This document shows, in pieces, positions 8,943 through 17,650 of a stretch of DNA of 55,865 bases. Location: assembly GCF_014268615.1 (NCBI RefSeq), contig NZ_JABWQV010000012.1:1-55865 (forward strand), read 5' to 3'. The position numbers and the translations under genes are program-made. The stretch's first letter is position 1; every line of letters begins with the position of its first letter. This stretch comes from Pseudomonas tehranensis (GTDB lineage Bacteria; Pseudomonadota; Gammaproteobacteria; Pseudomonadales; Pseudomonadaceae). The notes under the pieces were generated by a model. The model saw only the letters and a program-made list of their open reading frames with translations. It did not search any database and was not told the origin of the DNA.

Positions 8943-9148
8943 TGACCTGCTCCTGTCCTATCGACGCTGGCTTCGACGTGTCAGAACAGGCAATCCCCGG
9001 TGTTCCGTCACGCCCTTGACCTTAGCACCCACTGCCTGAACGGTTGGCAAGCCTCCAAGATTTGAGACGAGGCCTGCACATCATTGCCATTTCGCTGGCC
9101 AAGTGCCTGAACAATTGACCGTGACAAGCCGCCGATGATTCCACGATT

Positions 9149-10720
9149 TCAACGATCCGAGCGCGCCAGCGTATCAAACCCGTCTTCCATCGATAGCGCC
9201 GCCACTCGGTTGCGTCCGCTGTGCTTGGCCTGATAAAGCGCCGCGTCGGCCCGCTGGAGGAACACCTCAATGCTGTCCAGACTGCTGGGCACGAACGCGT
9301 AGCAGCCCAGGCTCACCGTCAAGTAGCCGGTAGGAGAGCCGGCATGGGTGATGTGTTGGTCGATGACGCTGCGGCGGATCTGCTCGGCCAAGGCCAAGGC
9401 CCCTTGCAGGTTGGTATCGGGCAGCAGCACCGCGAACTCCTCGCCGCCATAGCGCACGGCAAGGTCAGCCTTGCGATGACAGCAACCCTTGAGCACCTTC
9501 GCCATTTCTGCCAGGCAATGATCCCCGGCCACGTGGCCATAGGTGTCGTTGTAACGCTTGAAGAAATCGATATCGAGCATGATCAGGCTCAAGGGGCTGC
9601 GCTGGCGGGCGCCCCGGCCAAACTCGATGTCCAGGGCCCGCTCGAACAGCCGACGGTTCGCAAGCCCGGTCAGGCTGTCATGGGTGGCAATCAGCTCCAA
9701 CGCCTCCTGGGCCTTGCGCAGGTCCGCTTCGATCCGTTCGCTGTTGCGCAACTGGCGCACGAATACCCAGCCGAACAGGCAGATGCCCACCACCACCAAC
9801 GCTACGATGAGACTGGATTTGAAGGCCCTGTCGTGCCACCCCGCCAGGATCGCCTGTTCGGACATCGCGGCGGTGACCACCAGTGGATAGGCCTGTAAAT
9901 GCTGGTGGTCATAGAGCCTGAGGACGCCATCGGCAGCGGAACGGATGGTCGCGTTGCCGGCGCTGTCGCTGTACGGCTCATGCTGAAAGACGGGTTCCTC
10001 GGCCAGGGATCGACCGATTTTCGCCTCGTCGAAGGGCCGCCGGGCCAGCAAGGTCCCGTCGGACAAGGCCAGGACCATTTCGTCTTGGTCAGCGAGGCTG
10101 AAGCTTTCGAAGAATTGATCGAAGTACGACATCTTGATCCCGGCCAACAATACGCCCTGGAAGTTGCCGTCCTGATCATTCAAGCGCCGCGACACCGGGA
10201 TGATCCAGTCACCATTTTGTCGACTGCGGATCGCCGGCCCGATATGAGCGGTCAGGGCGGTGTTCTGCTGATGGAAAGTAAAGTAGTCCCGATCTGCTAC
10301 CCCTGGGCCCCTGTGCAGTTGTTCAAAGGAGGTAATGACCCAATGACCGTGCTTGTCGAACAGGAACAGGCCATGCAATTGCTCCAGTGCTTGCACGCGC
10401 CGGGCAAAGGTTTTCTGCAGACGTGGTTGCAGCGCCGGACCGAAACCGTCGCTTTCTATCCAGTCCGCGAGGGAGGTCAGGACCAGGTCCGTCTGCTGGA
10501 AGGTGTCCTGGGCCTGTTGGGCCATGGCCCGGGTGAGGTTGGCTGAGGCGGTGCGCGCCGACTCCAGGTCGTAGCGACGAGACTGTTCCAGTTGCAAAAA
10601 AAGCAGGCCACACAGGCACAGGCAGACCGCCGCGATAAACGCCACCGCTGCCTTGAGCAACGGCAGGCGCTTGAGGGCACCACCGGGGACATGGAACGGA
10701 TCAAAATTGGGGATAGGCAA
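9149..10720 (-). CDS. Diguanylate cyclase with periplasmic Cache-type sensor
   Basis: The protein has a helix near the N-terminus (AAVAFIAAVCLCLCGLLFLQL), then a periplasmic sensor of about 240 residues. Segments such as DRDYFTFHQ, RSRQNGDWIIPVSRR and GVLLAGIKMSYFDQFF fit double-Cache sensors of diguanylate cyclases. A second helix (SSLIVALVVVGICLFGWVFV) and a GGDEF domain follow, with intact YGGEEF and an RxxD I-site (RKAD) five residues before it. No EAL domain is present, so it should make c-di-GMP. No ATG lies near the N-terminus. The best start is TTG at 10720, which has agga 6-8 bases upstream; an upstream TTG at 10741 is the alternative. The gene is monocistronic. Confidence 0.9.
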   Translation of the reverse strand: MPIPNFDPFHVPGGALKRLPLLKAAVAFIAAVCLCLCGLLFLQLEQSRRYDLESARTASANLTRAMAQQAQDTFQQTDLVLTSLADWIESDGFGPALQPRLQKTFARRVQALEQLHGLFLFDKHGHWVITSFEQLHRGPGVADRDYFTFHQQNTALTAHIGPAIRSRQNGDWIIPVSRRLNDQDGNFQGVLLAGIKMSYFDQFFESFSLADQDEMVLALSDGTLLARRPFDEAKIGRSLAEEPVFQHEPYSDSAGNATIRSAADGVLRLYDHQHLQAYPLVVTAAMSEQAILAGWHDRAFKSSLIVALVVVGICLFGWVFVRQLRNSERIEADLRKAQEALELIATHDSLTGLANRRLFERALDIEFGRGARQRSPLSLIMLDIDFFKRYNDTYGHVAGDHCLAEMAKVLKGCCHRKADLAVRYGGEEFAVLLPDTNLQGALALAEQIRRSVIDQHITHAGSPTGYLTVSLGCYAFVPSSLDSIEVFLQRADAALYQAKHSGRNRVAALSMEDGFDTLARSDR

Positions 10721-10928
10721 GCGAATTCCTGAGGGGGGCAAAGCATGAGCGAAACCCTCAAAGCCCCCAATAATCGTGAGCTTAGCCTACCGCCTGGGGG
10801 GGCGGCAATTTGCCGGTGTGGCGTAGCCGATGGGTGGCTCAATGGATCCAAAATCCTGCGCATCGCCCTGTCAAATTCGCCCATTCAGGCAGGGTCAATT
10901 CGAGTCCAGGAATTAGCCACACAGGCCA

Positions 10929-11354
10929 CTAAACGAGGCGTTTGCTCAGGTAGGTCGCCGAGGCCGGGCACAATGACTTGAATTGGGCTGTTTGGCTGAT
11001 CGACATTGGCGCCAGCGCACGGTCACGCGCCTGATATCCCTGGGCGACAAAAAACGCGGCGGCGCTGTCAGTGAGCAAGTGAAAGCGTTCCGCGCCCTGG
11101 TTTTTCGCAAAGTCTTCCAGAGCGACCAGCATCGCTGCACCTATGCCGCGCCCCCGCAGTCCCTCAGGGACCACCAAAGAGCGTAACAATCGGTCCGCGC
11201 CCTCCCCCTCGATCCCGCCAAACGCCGCCTGAGCGTCTGCTTGCCTGAAGCTGAAAAAACGTCGGCCCTGCTGGTTCAGGTCGTCCACTGGCAGACCCGC
11301 CAGGATCAGCGCCTGGCGCAACGGCTCCAACTCCTCATTACTCAGTTCGGTCAT
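10929..11354 (-). CDS. ArsN2-type GNAT acetyltransferase
   Basis: The protein is about 141 residues from MTELSNEELEPLR; in-frame ATGs at 11360 and 11387 are possible. It is a GNAT enzyme whose CoA-binding loop is LRSLVVPEGLRGRGIGAAML. The segments LLTDSAAAFFVAQGY and the C-terminal SQTAQFKSLCPASATYLSKRL are characteristic of the ArsN2 subfamily, named from arsenic resistance islands. No arsR, arsB or arsC is visible here, so an arsenic role is not supported by context. Acetylation of a small amine or amino acid is the safe reading. Family membership is fairly sure, substrate unknown. Confidence 0.8.
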   Translation of the reverse strand: MTELSNEELEPLRQALILAGLPVDDLNQQGRRFFSFRQADAQAAFGGIEGEGADRLLRSLVVPEGLRGRGIGAAMLVALEDFAKNQGAERFHLLTDSAAAFFVAQGYQARDRALAPMSISQTAQFKSLCPASATYLSKRLV

Positions 11355-11552
11355 GTGCATGGCATTGCTCTGGCAGAGGTTCTGCATAGAAAACTACGCC
11401 GCCAGCACCCTCGTACGCAACTGCTCGCGGAGAACAAAATTGAACGGCCCGTGCTTTGCGCGAACTAACCAGGTTCATGCCCTGCCCAGGTTCTCACACC
11501 AAAGTCGGCAAGGGCCAAAACCTGAACAGCAATGGCACAGGTGACCGTTCAC

Positions 11553-12704
11553 ATGGACTCAAGCTCTCTCCAATTCCTTACCGACACCCAATTACTCGGC
11601 ATCTCCATCGCCAACTGGCTCCTGGCCCTGGGTGTGATGGTGGTGAGTTTTATCATCGTCAGGGCCGGTATCGGCTTGCTGTTGAGAAAAGTGCAGGCCC
11701 GGGCACAGAAACCCGATGCGTATGTCAGCCACATCGCCGTCGAGGTACTGTCCAGCACCAGCAATACGCTGTTGTTACTGGCCTCCATCCTCATTGGTGT
11801 CGGCGTCCTGGACCTGCCGGAGCGTTGGCTTGACCGGGTCAGCAGCCTCTGGTTCGTGGTCGCAGCCTTGCAGGTGGGACTGTGGGCCAATCGGGCAATC
11901 GCCCTGGCGTTGCTGCACTACTTCGCCCGCCACAGCCACTCCGACATCCATCAGAAAAGCGCGTTGGCCACCCTGAGCCTGTGGGGCGCGAAGGTGTTTC
12001 TCTGGGCCGTGGTGCTCCTGACGATGCTCTCCAATCTGGGCGTGAACATCACCGCCTTTATCGCCAGCCTCGGGGTCGGTGGTATCGCCGTGGCGCTGGC
12101 GGTGCAGAACATCCTCGGTGATCTGTTCGCCTCGCTGTCCATCGCCGTGGACAAACCGTTCGAGGTCGGCGACTTCATTGTCGTGGGTTCCCTGGCCGGC
12201 ACTGTGGAACATGTCGGCTTGAAAACCACGCGGATCCGTAGCCTGGGTGGCGAGCAAATCGTGATGGCCAATGCCGGAATGATCAGCACCACCATTCAGA
12301 ACTACAAACGGCTTCAGGAGCGACGCATCGTCTTTGAATTCGCCCTGCCCCATGACTGCTCGACAGAACAGCTAAGGCAAGTGCCGGTCATCGTCGAAAA
12401 CATCATCAAGGCTCAGGAAAAGACCCGCTTCGACCGCTCGCACTTTCGTGGTTTCGGCGAGAGCGCACTGGAATTCGAAACGGTGTACATCGTGCTGGAC
12501 CCCAGCTACAACGTTTACATGGATGTCCAACAAGCGATCAACCTGGGCATGATGGAAGAATTCGCCAGAATCGGTGTGCGGTTTGCGATCCCGGCCCGTA
12601 CCGTTCATGTCGCCTCGCTGCCCGATACGCAGGGGCAAACGTCCAAGGAAAATGCTCACAAGACCTCGCTGGAAGCCGCGCCTGAGTATCGATCGCAGCA
12701 TTAA
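11553..12704 (+). CDS. Small-conductance mechanosensitive channel (MscS family)
   Basis: The protein is 383 residues from ATG 11553, preceded by aggtga at a good distance; ATG 11532 in frame would add seven residues but has no SD. Four hydrophobic segments are followed by the pore helix, ITAFIASLGVGGIAVALAVQNILGDL, with the Gly/Ala packing typical of MscS TM3. The beta domain follows (KPFEVGDFIVVGSLAGTVEHVGLKTTRIRSLGGEQIVMANA), then the alpha/beta C-terminal domain. Such channels release osmolytes on hypo-osmotic shock from the inner membrane. The hydrophilic tail after about residue 360 is poorly conserved. The gene stands alone. Confidence 0.93.
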   Translation: MDSSSLQFLTDTQLLGISIANWLLALGVMVVSFIIVRAGIGLLLRKVQARAQKPDAYVSHIAVEVLSSTSNTLLLLASILIGVGVLDLPERWLDRVSSLWFVVAALQVGLWANRAIALALLHYFARHSHSDIHQKSALATLSLWGAKVFLWAVVLLTMLSNLGVNITAFIASLGVGGIAVALAVQNILGDLFASLSIAVDKPFEVGDFIVVGSLAGTVEHVGLKTTRIRSLGGEQIVMANAGMISTTIQNYKRLQERRIVFEFALPHDCSTEQLRQVPVIVENIIKAQEKTRFDRSHFRGFGESALEFETVYIVLDPSYNVYMDVQQAINLGMMEEFARIGVRFAIPARTVHVASLPDTQGQTSKENAHKTSLEAAPEYRSQH

Positions 12705-12732
12705 TATCCAATCTCACAGTCAGCACTTGCCC

Positions 12733-12764
12733 TGTGGGAGCGAAGCTTGCTCGCGATGAGGGCG
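12733..12764. repeat. REP element
   Basis: The sequence tgtgggagcgaagcttgctcgcgatgagggcgg is one base off the window's REP core (aagctt for gcct). It lies 28 bases after the mechanosensitive channel gene, a typical position for a Pseudomonas REP. Confidence 0.8.
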
Positions 12765-12790
12765 GACACGCAAATGGACGCCCACTCGTA

Positions 12791-13090
12791 TCAAATAAAC
12801 CTGACAGACCGCCGATTGGCTTGCCGATTGAGCAGCGCATTGGAGCCGGCCTCAATCGCCGACGACCGGTTCTCCACTGGGGGTTTCCCCACGAGCAGGC
12901 TCAACGCGTTGTCGATCTCGTCGGCCGCCCCTTGTGCGTATTGTGCGTTTGCCCAGCCCCAGTGGTGTTCAAACATCAACCCGCCCACCGCCTGAGCGCA
13001 CAGTTCATCACTGCTTACACCCATCTTTCCCGCCGCAGCGATCACGGCCATAAGGGCTTGTTCCAACTGACAAATTCGCTCGGTAGACAC
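12791..13090 (-). CDS. Hypothetical protein, 99 residues
   Basis: This is a possible small gene with a GTG start and no strong SD. The product starts MSTERICQLEQALMAVIAAA and contains MFEHHWGWANAQYAQGAADEIDNALSLLVG. It looks soluble and mostly helical, with no signal peptide or membrane segment. I do not recognise a family. It fills a gap between the mechanosensitive channel gene and the LysR gene, and has no overlapping better candidate. Its reality is uncertain because the reading frame is short and the start is weak. Confidence 0.45.
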   Translation of the reverse strand: MSTERICQLEQALMAVIAAAGKMGVSSDELCAQAVGGLMFEHHWGWANAQYAQGAADEIDNALSLLVGKPPVENRSSAIEAGSNALLNRQANRRSVRFI

Positions 13091-13209
13091 ACTGACCCAC
13101 TCGATAGGTAACGAGCGCCTAGCCTACCAATATATCAATGTGCCACCAACCGCAGGCGCTCAACGGTCATTCCTCACATCGTCACAAGATTTCCAGGCTT
13201 GGAGGAGCA

Positions 13210-14097
13210 TCAGCTTCCGCTGCCGTAATACTGCGCCATGTAATCCACAAACACTCGAACCTTGGCCGGCAAATTCCGCGCATGCGGGTAAAGCGCATAG
13301 TAGTGCCGCTCCCCAAGCGTGTACTGCGGCAGAATCCGCACCAGTCTTCCCGTCAGCAGGTCATCCTGCACCGTCGCCAGGGTAAACGCGGCAATGCCTC
13401 CGCCCGCCAGAGCGCAGGCGTGCAAGGCGGTGATGGTGTCCGTATGAAAGCTGCTGGCGCAATCCACCGTGCTCGACGCCCCTGCTTCCCCCACCAGCAC
13501 CCACTGCGTGGCCGAGGCATACGTCAGCAGCCGATGGTCGTTGAGTTCAGCAACGTCGCGAGGCAGCCCGCGCTTGAAGACATAGGCCGGTGCCGCCACC
13601 AGTACCAGCGGCGAAACGCTGAGCAAGCGCGCGACAAGACTGCTGTCGGCCAGCGGCCCGCAAATCCGTAACGCTACATCGAACCCATCGGCCACCAGAT
13701 CGACAAGCGGATCCGAGCAGGACAGATCGACCTGGATGTCCGGATAACGCGCCTCAAATGCCGGCAACCAACGGGCCAGCTCCAGCGTACCGATCACCAG
13801 CGGGGCACTGATGCGAAGCAACCCCGAGGGCCGTTCCTGTTCCAGGGTCACCGCCTGGGACGCGGCATCCACGCGATCCAGAATATCCACGCAAGCAGCG
13901 TAATAGCGTTCGCCTGCTGCGGTAAGGCTCATGCGCCGGGTATTGCGATGGATCAGACGCACGCCCAGCGCGGACTCCAATTGCTGCAAGTTGCGCGACA
14001 CCGACGAGTGAGTGGTGTCCAGCCGCTCGGCCGCGGCTGAAAACCCCTGAGCCTCCACGATGCAGCGAAACACGCGCAGGGCGAGCATCTGATTCAT
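13210..14097 (-). CDS. LysR-family transcriptional regulator
   Basis: The 295-residue protein has the N-terminal winged helix-turn-helix of LysR regulators: residues 1-60 include FRCIVEAQGFSAAAERLDTTHSSVSRNLQQLE and GVRLIHRNTRRMSLTAAGERYY. A C-terminal effector-binding domain with LRISAPLVIGTLELARWLPAF follows. The gene begins 4 bases past the stop of the upstream hydrolase gene on the same strand, so the two are probably co-transcribed. That differs from the usual divergent LysR arrangement. The likely target is the hydrolase operon or a neighbour, with an unknown small-molecule effector. Confidence 0.93.
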   Translation of the reverse strand: MNQMLALRVFRCIVEAQGFSAAAERLDTTHSSVSRNLQQLESALGVRLIHRNTRRMSLTAAGERYYAACVDILDRVDAASQAVTLEQERPSGLLRISAPLVIGTLELARWLPAFEARYPDIQVDLSCSDPLVDLVADGFDVALRICGPLADSSLVARLLSVSPLVLVAAPAYVFKRGLPRDVAELNDHRLLTYASATQWVLVGEAGASSTVDCASSFHTDTITALHACALAGGGIAAFTLATVQDDLLTGRLVRILPQYTLGERHYYALYPHARNLPAKVRVFVDYMAQYYGSGS

Positions 14098-14101
14098 ATT
14101 T

Positions 14102-14788
14102 TCAGCGTACCGGCAGCTTGATGATTTGGGCGGTGGTCATCACATCACCGAAAGTATCCTCGACCTCGGCCAATGCGGCCTTGTGCAAGGCGTCCTTGTC
14201 GATCGCTTCGCCACTGACTCGGGTGATCGCACGGGTAGCCGATGCATCGGAGGCGACCAACACATTGTAGCCAAGCGGCGCCGCATCACGGGCAGCACCG
14301 GCCACGCAGGCGTGGGTCATGAGACCGGAGATGATCAGGTTTTCGATGCCCGCGCTCTTCAAACGCTTGTCCAGGTCGGTACTGCCGAAGACGCTGACCG
14401 TGGTCTTTTGCAAAACAACATCCTGAGCCCTGGGCTGCATGTCCGGGTGGAATTTCACCGTTTCGCCACCCTCGGCAAACACCGCCGAACCGGCCGGCGC
14501 AATGTGCTGGATATGGAACACCGGCATGTGGTGGTCATCGGCGAAGTCAATCAGTTCGCGGGTGTTGGCCAAGGCAGCGGCACCGTCAGGGATGGGCATT
14601 TTGCCGGTGAAATATTCGTTCTGAAAATCGATGACCAGTAACGCGGTTTTACCGGCCGGGAGTTGGCTGACCGGTGCCGCGCCGGCCATGGCGCGAATGG
14701 TGGGATGGGTATCAGCCAGTGCGCCGGCGCTGGCGACAATACCGGAGAACGCACAGGCGGCGAGCAAACGACGGGTGAAACGTTGCAT
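14102..14788 (-). CDS. Exported isochorismatase-family cysteine hydrolase
   Basis: From the ATG at 14788, with aagga 7 bases upstream, the protein has 228 residues. It begins with a signal peptide (MQRFTRRLLAACAFSGIVAS, cleavage likely after ALA near residue 25). The rest is a cysteine hydrolase of the isochorismatase superfamily. The catalytic Asp is in LLVIDFQNEYF, the Lys in VVLQKTTVSVFG and the Cys in GLMTHACVAGAARDA. Superfamily members hydrolyse isochorismate, nicotinamide or other amides, but those are cytoplasmic; export to the periplasm is unusual and argues for an imported or extracellular substrate. It is followed at once by a LysR gene. Confidence 0.88.
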   Translation of the reverse strand: MQRFTRRLLAACAFSGIVASAGALADTHPTIRAMAGAAPVSQLPAGKTALLVIDFQNEYFTGKMPIPDGAAALANTRELIDFADDHHMPVFHIQHIAPAGSAVFAEGGETVKFHPDMQPRAQDVVLQKTTVSVFGSTDLDKRLKSAGIENLIISGLMTHACVAGAARDAAPLGYNVLVASDASATRAITRVSGEAIDKDALHKAALAEVEDTFGDVMTTAQIIKLPVR

Positions 14789-14911
14789 AAGGGATTCCTT
14801 CATGGGTGGTTGAGTGAAGAAATCCTAGGGGGAGCGTTCAGGCGGGAACACAGTGCGGCTGGAACAGGACTTGTTTGTTTTTCGCACAAATCCACCGCTT
14901 CAGAGGGTGGG

Positions 14912-15997
14912 TCAGAAGGAAACGGCCGGTTCCCCCAATATCTGGCACTGCCGATGACACACAACCCGATTGCGTCCGCCGGTCTTGGCCTGGTAAAGCG
15001 CCTGGTCGGCGTCGTTGAGCCAGAAAGTCGCGTCGCCATAGGCCGGGTTGAAGGCCGCCAGGCCAATGCTCAGCGTGACTTTTAGCGCAGGGACCTGCTC
15101 GCACCCGAGCAGGGCGAATCGCTCACGCAGGCTCTCCATGGCGAGCACGGCATTGTGCAACGTCAGGTCCGGCAGAATCACGCCGAACTCGTCCCCTCCG
15201 TAACGCCCGACAACGTCGGCGGCCCGCAGGTTTTGCCTGAGCATCTTGCCAAGCTGACGCAACACCATGTCGCCGGCGCCATGGCCATAGGTGTCATTGA
15301 TGGCTTTGAAGTGGTCGATGTCCAGCAGCGCAATCACGCCGTGACCTGTCCCATCGTGTGGCTGTCGCAGGCAGCGCTGGAATTCTTCATTGAGCCGGTC
15401 CTTCCAGGCCCCGTGATTAAGCAGACCGGTCAGGCTGTCGGTACGACTCAGGGCCAACAACTCGCGCTTTTGCCGGCCCAGGGCGTCTGTCTGGCGAAAA
15501 CAGATCCAACCCAACGCCAGCGGATAGATGCACAACAACGGCAAACTGGCGTAGAGCTGCGCCGAGCTGGTCATGGGCACGCTGGTCAACGGGAAGATTG
15601 CGGCGCCCAAGGCGATGCCCGCCATTTGCACTGCCGCCCCGGCGAACATAAAACGCAAGCCCCCGATGGAGACGTTGTTCATCGCCATCATCGCCAGCGT
15701 AACGGCCGTGGGCAGTGGATTGAATTGCATCGCCGCGACCCAGAAACCGCCAAGAAAGGCGTCGATCAGCAAGTTGCGGCGTTCGGCCTGGAACGGCAGG
15801 GCCGCGCGACGGGCCCATTGATAGGCCACATGCGGCCATATCAGGCCGCTGAAAAGCATGGCTCCCCAGACCCAGGGTGCCGGGTCGAGGGGATAGACCG
15901 CGACACTCACCAGCAACAACCCCAGCGCCAGGCCCAGGATTCGTGAGGTGTAAAGCCTCCTGGCCAATGACAGTCCCTTTCGTCCCGTTTGGTGCAT
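14912..15997 (-). CDS. Diguanylate cyclase with MASE2-like membrane sensor
   Basis: The 361-residue protein has an N-terminal membrane domain of about 175 residues with several helices, starting with LARRLYTSRILGLALGLLLVS. This fits the MASE2 sensor found in AdrA/DgcC-type cyclases. A GGDEF domain follows, with SRTDSLTGLLN at its start, the intact motif RYGGDEFGVILPD, and an RxxD inhibitory site (RAAD) five residues before it. No EAL domain is present, so it should be a c-di-GMP synthase. AdrA-like enzymes often control cellulose or other exopolysaccharides; a link to the distant exopolysaccharide operon in this window would be inference only. The gene is monocistronic. Confidence 0.92.
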   Translation of the reverse strand: MHQTGRKGLSLARRLYTSRILGLALGLLLVSVAVYPLDPAPWVWGAMLFSGLIWPHVAYQWARRAALPFQAERRNLLIDAFLGGFWVAAMQFNPLPTAVTLAMMAMNNVSIGGLRFMFAGAAVQMAGIALGAAIFPLTSVPMTSSAQLYASLPLLCIYPLALGWICFRQTDALGRQKRELLALSRTDSLTGLLNHGAWKDRLNEEFQRCLRQPHDGTGHGVIALLDIDHFKAINDTYGHGAGDMVLRQLGKMLRQNLRAADVVGRYGGDEFGVILPDLTLHNAVLAMESLRERFALLGCEQVPALKVTLSIGLAAFNPAYGDATFWLNDADQALYQAKTGGRNRVVCHRQCQILGEPAVSF

Positions 15998-16179
15998 AGA
16001 GACCTCTGTACCGAGGGCTTCCCGGGTATGGGGAGGGGTTGATTGAAGTCTATCAGGGCGGCATCAAATAGCCACTACCAATAGAGGGATATTTATTCGC
16101 CTTCAAAACGCAGGGTTTTGTTCGGATTTTGGCTATACATGACAAAGGGAATCGGCAACCACCACCAGAAAGGAGGCCC

Positions 16180-17634
16180 ATGCGCAGCTATCAGGTGTTG
16201 ATCATCGGCAGCGGGTTCGGGGGCCAGTGCGCGGCAATCAATCTCCTCAAAGAGGGCATAAAGGATTTCCTGCTTTTGGAGCGACGGGATTTCTTCGGCG
16301 GCACCTGGTGCCAGAACACCTATCCCGGCGCGGCGGTAGACGTGCCGTCCCCGTTGTATTCGCTCTCATTTGCCGCTTACGACTGGAGCCGGATGTTTGC
16401 CGGCCAGGAGGAGCTGTACCGTTACACCCGGCACGTAGTCGAGCGCTTCGCCCTGCAGGACAAGGTGCAATTGGGCGCGAATGTGCAGCGGGTGGCATGG
16501 GACGACAATGCCCGACATTGGGTCGTCGATACTGCCAGCCAAGGGACCTTTCATGCGCAATTCTTGATCAATGCCACAGGCCCCCTCAGCCAACCGGTGA
16601 TCCCACCGTTCGAAGGCAGGGATCGCTTCCAGGGCAAGACGTTTCACACCAATGATTGGGATCACGCCTACGACTATCGCCATAAACGCGTCGCCATCGT
16701 GGGCAGTGGCGCCAGCGCCGCCCAAGTCATCCCGACCATTGCGCCGCAGGTTGCCCATCTACACGTGTTCCAGCGCACGCCCCATTGGGTACTGCCACGT
16801 CGCGACCGCGCGTTCAACCGCCTCGAACGCTGGTTGCTGAGCCTGGCGCCGATGCGCACCCTGTTGCGCTGGTCGATCTACTGGCGATTCGAAACCCGGG
16901 TGATTGCTTTCAAATATTCACGACCGGTGGTGCGCATGGTCCAGCGCCAGGCCCTGAAAATGCTTGAGCGCCAGGTGCCGGATCCGGTCCTGCGTCGTCG
17001 CCTGACCCCTGACTACCTGATCGGCTGCAAGCGCGTCATCCTGTCCAATACGTTGTATCCGGCCCTGTGCCGAGCCAACGTCAGCGTGCATGGCCAGGAG
17101 CAAGGTATCGCCGCCCTCGATGAAACCGGTATCGTCACCCGGGACGGCCAGCACATCCCGCTGGACCTGATCGTCTGGTCGACAGGCTTTGACGCTACCG
17201 ATGGGGTGATTTCCTATCCCGTCACCGGCCGCAACGGCACCCGACTGCACGACGTCTGGGCCCAGTACCCGCGAGCCTACCTGGGTACCAGCCTGCCAGA
17301 CTTCCCCAACCTGTTCATCGTGACCGGGCCCAACACCGGCATTGGTCACACCTCGGCACTGTTCATCATCGAATCACAGATGAACTACATCCTGGGCTGC
17401 ATCCGCACCTTGAACCGGCAAAACCTGCGCTGCATCGAAGTGCAGCCCGCGGCCGAACAGCGCTACACCGAAATGATTCACCGGGAAATGCAACGCACCG
17501 TATGGAAATCCGGTGGCTGTCACAGCTGGTATCAAAGCAAAAACGGCCACGTCGTCGCGATGTTCCCCGGTTTCAGCTTCACTTATCACTATCTGACTCG
17601 TCGGCTGCGGTTGGCCGATCACATTCTGTCCTGA
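16180..17634 (+). CDS. Flavin monooxygenase, Baeyer-Villiger type
   Basis: The protein is 484 residues from ATG 16180, which has a strong SD (aaaggagg) before it. It has an FAD-binding Rossmann motif at the N-terminus (VLIIGSGFGGQCAAINLL) and a second dinucleotide motif for NADPH (VAIVGSGASAAQVIPTI). Between them is FQGKTFHTNDWD, which fits the Baeyer-Villiger fingerprint FxGxxxHxxxW[PD]. The family inserts oxygen next to a ketone to make an ester or lactone. An alpha/beta hydrolase gene follows after 16 bases, the usual partner to open the product. The natural substrate is unknown; a hydroxylating relative cannot be excluded. Confidence 0.88.
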   Translation: MRSYQVLIIGSGFGGQCAAINLLKEGIKDFLLLERRDFFGGTWCQNTYPGAAVDVPSPLYSLSFAAYDWSRMFAGQEELYRYTRHVVERFALQDKVQLGANVQRVAWDDNARHWVVDTASQGTFHAQFLINATGPLSQPVIPPFEGRDRFQGKTFHTNDWDHAYDYRHKRVAIVGSGASAAQVIPTIAPQVAHLHVFQRTPHWVLPRRDRAFNRLERWLLSLAPMRTLLRWSIYWRFETRVIAFKYSRPVVRMVQRQALKMLERQVPDPVLRRRLTPDYLIGCKRVILSNTLYPALCRANVSVHGQEQGIAALDETGIVTRDGQHIPLDLIVWSTGFDATDGVISYPVTGRNGTRLHDVWAQYPRAYLGTSLPDFPNLFIVTGPNTGIGHTSALFIIESQMNYILGCIRTLNRQNLRCIEVQPAAEQRYTEMIHREMQRTVWKSGGCHSWYQSKNGHVVAMFPGFSFTYHYLTRRLRLADHILS

Positions 17635-17650
17635 CCCTGGAGGGCAAAGC

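Noticed and set aside
7776..8945. Long plus-strand open frame (389 codons) opposite the GGDEF-EAL gene
   Set aside because: It is the antisense shadow of a GC-rich gene. The minus-strand product has full domain homology, and the plus-strand product shows no recognisable motifs.
10745..10981. Small plus-strand frame (78 codons) between the cyclase and the ArsN2 gene
   Set aside because: No SD, low similarity to any family I know, and it runs into the antisense of the acetyltransferase gene.
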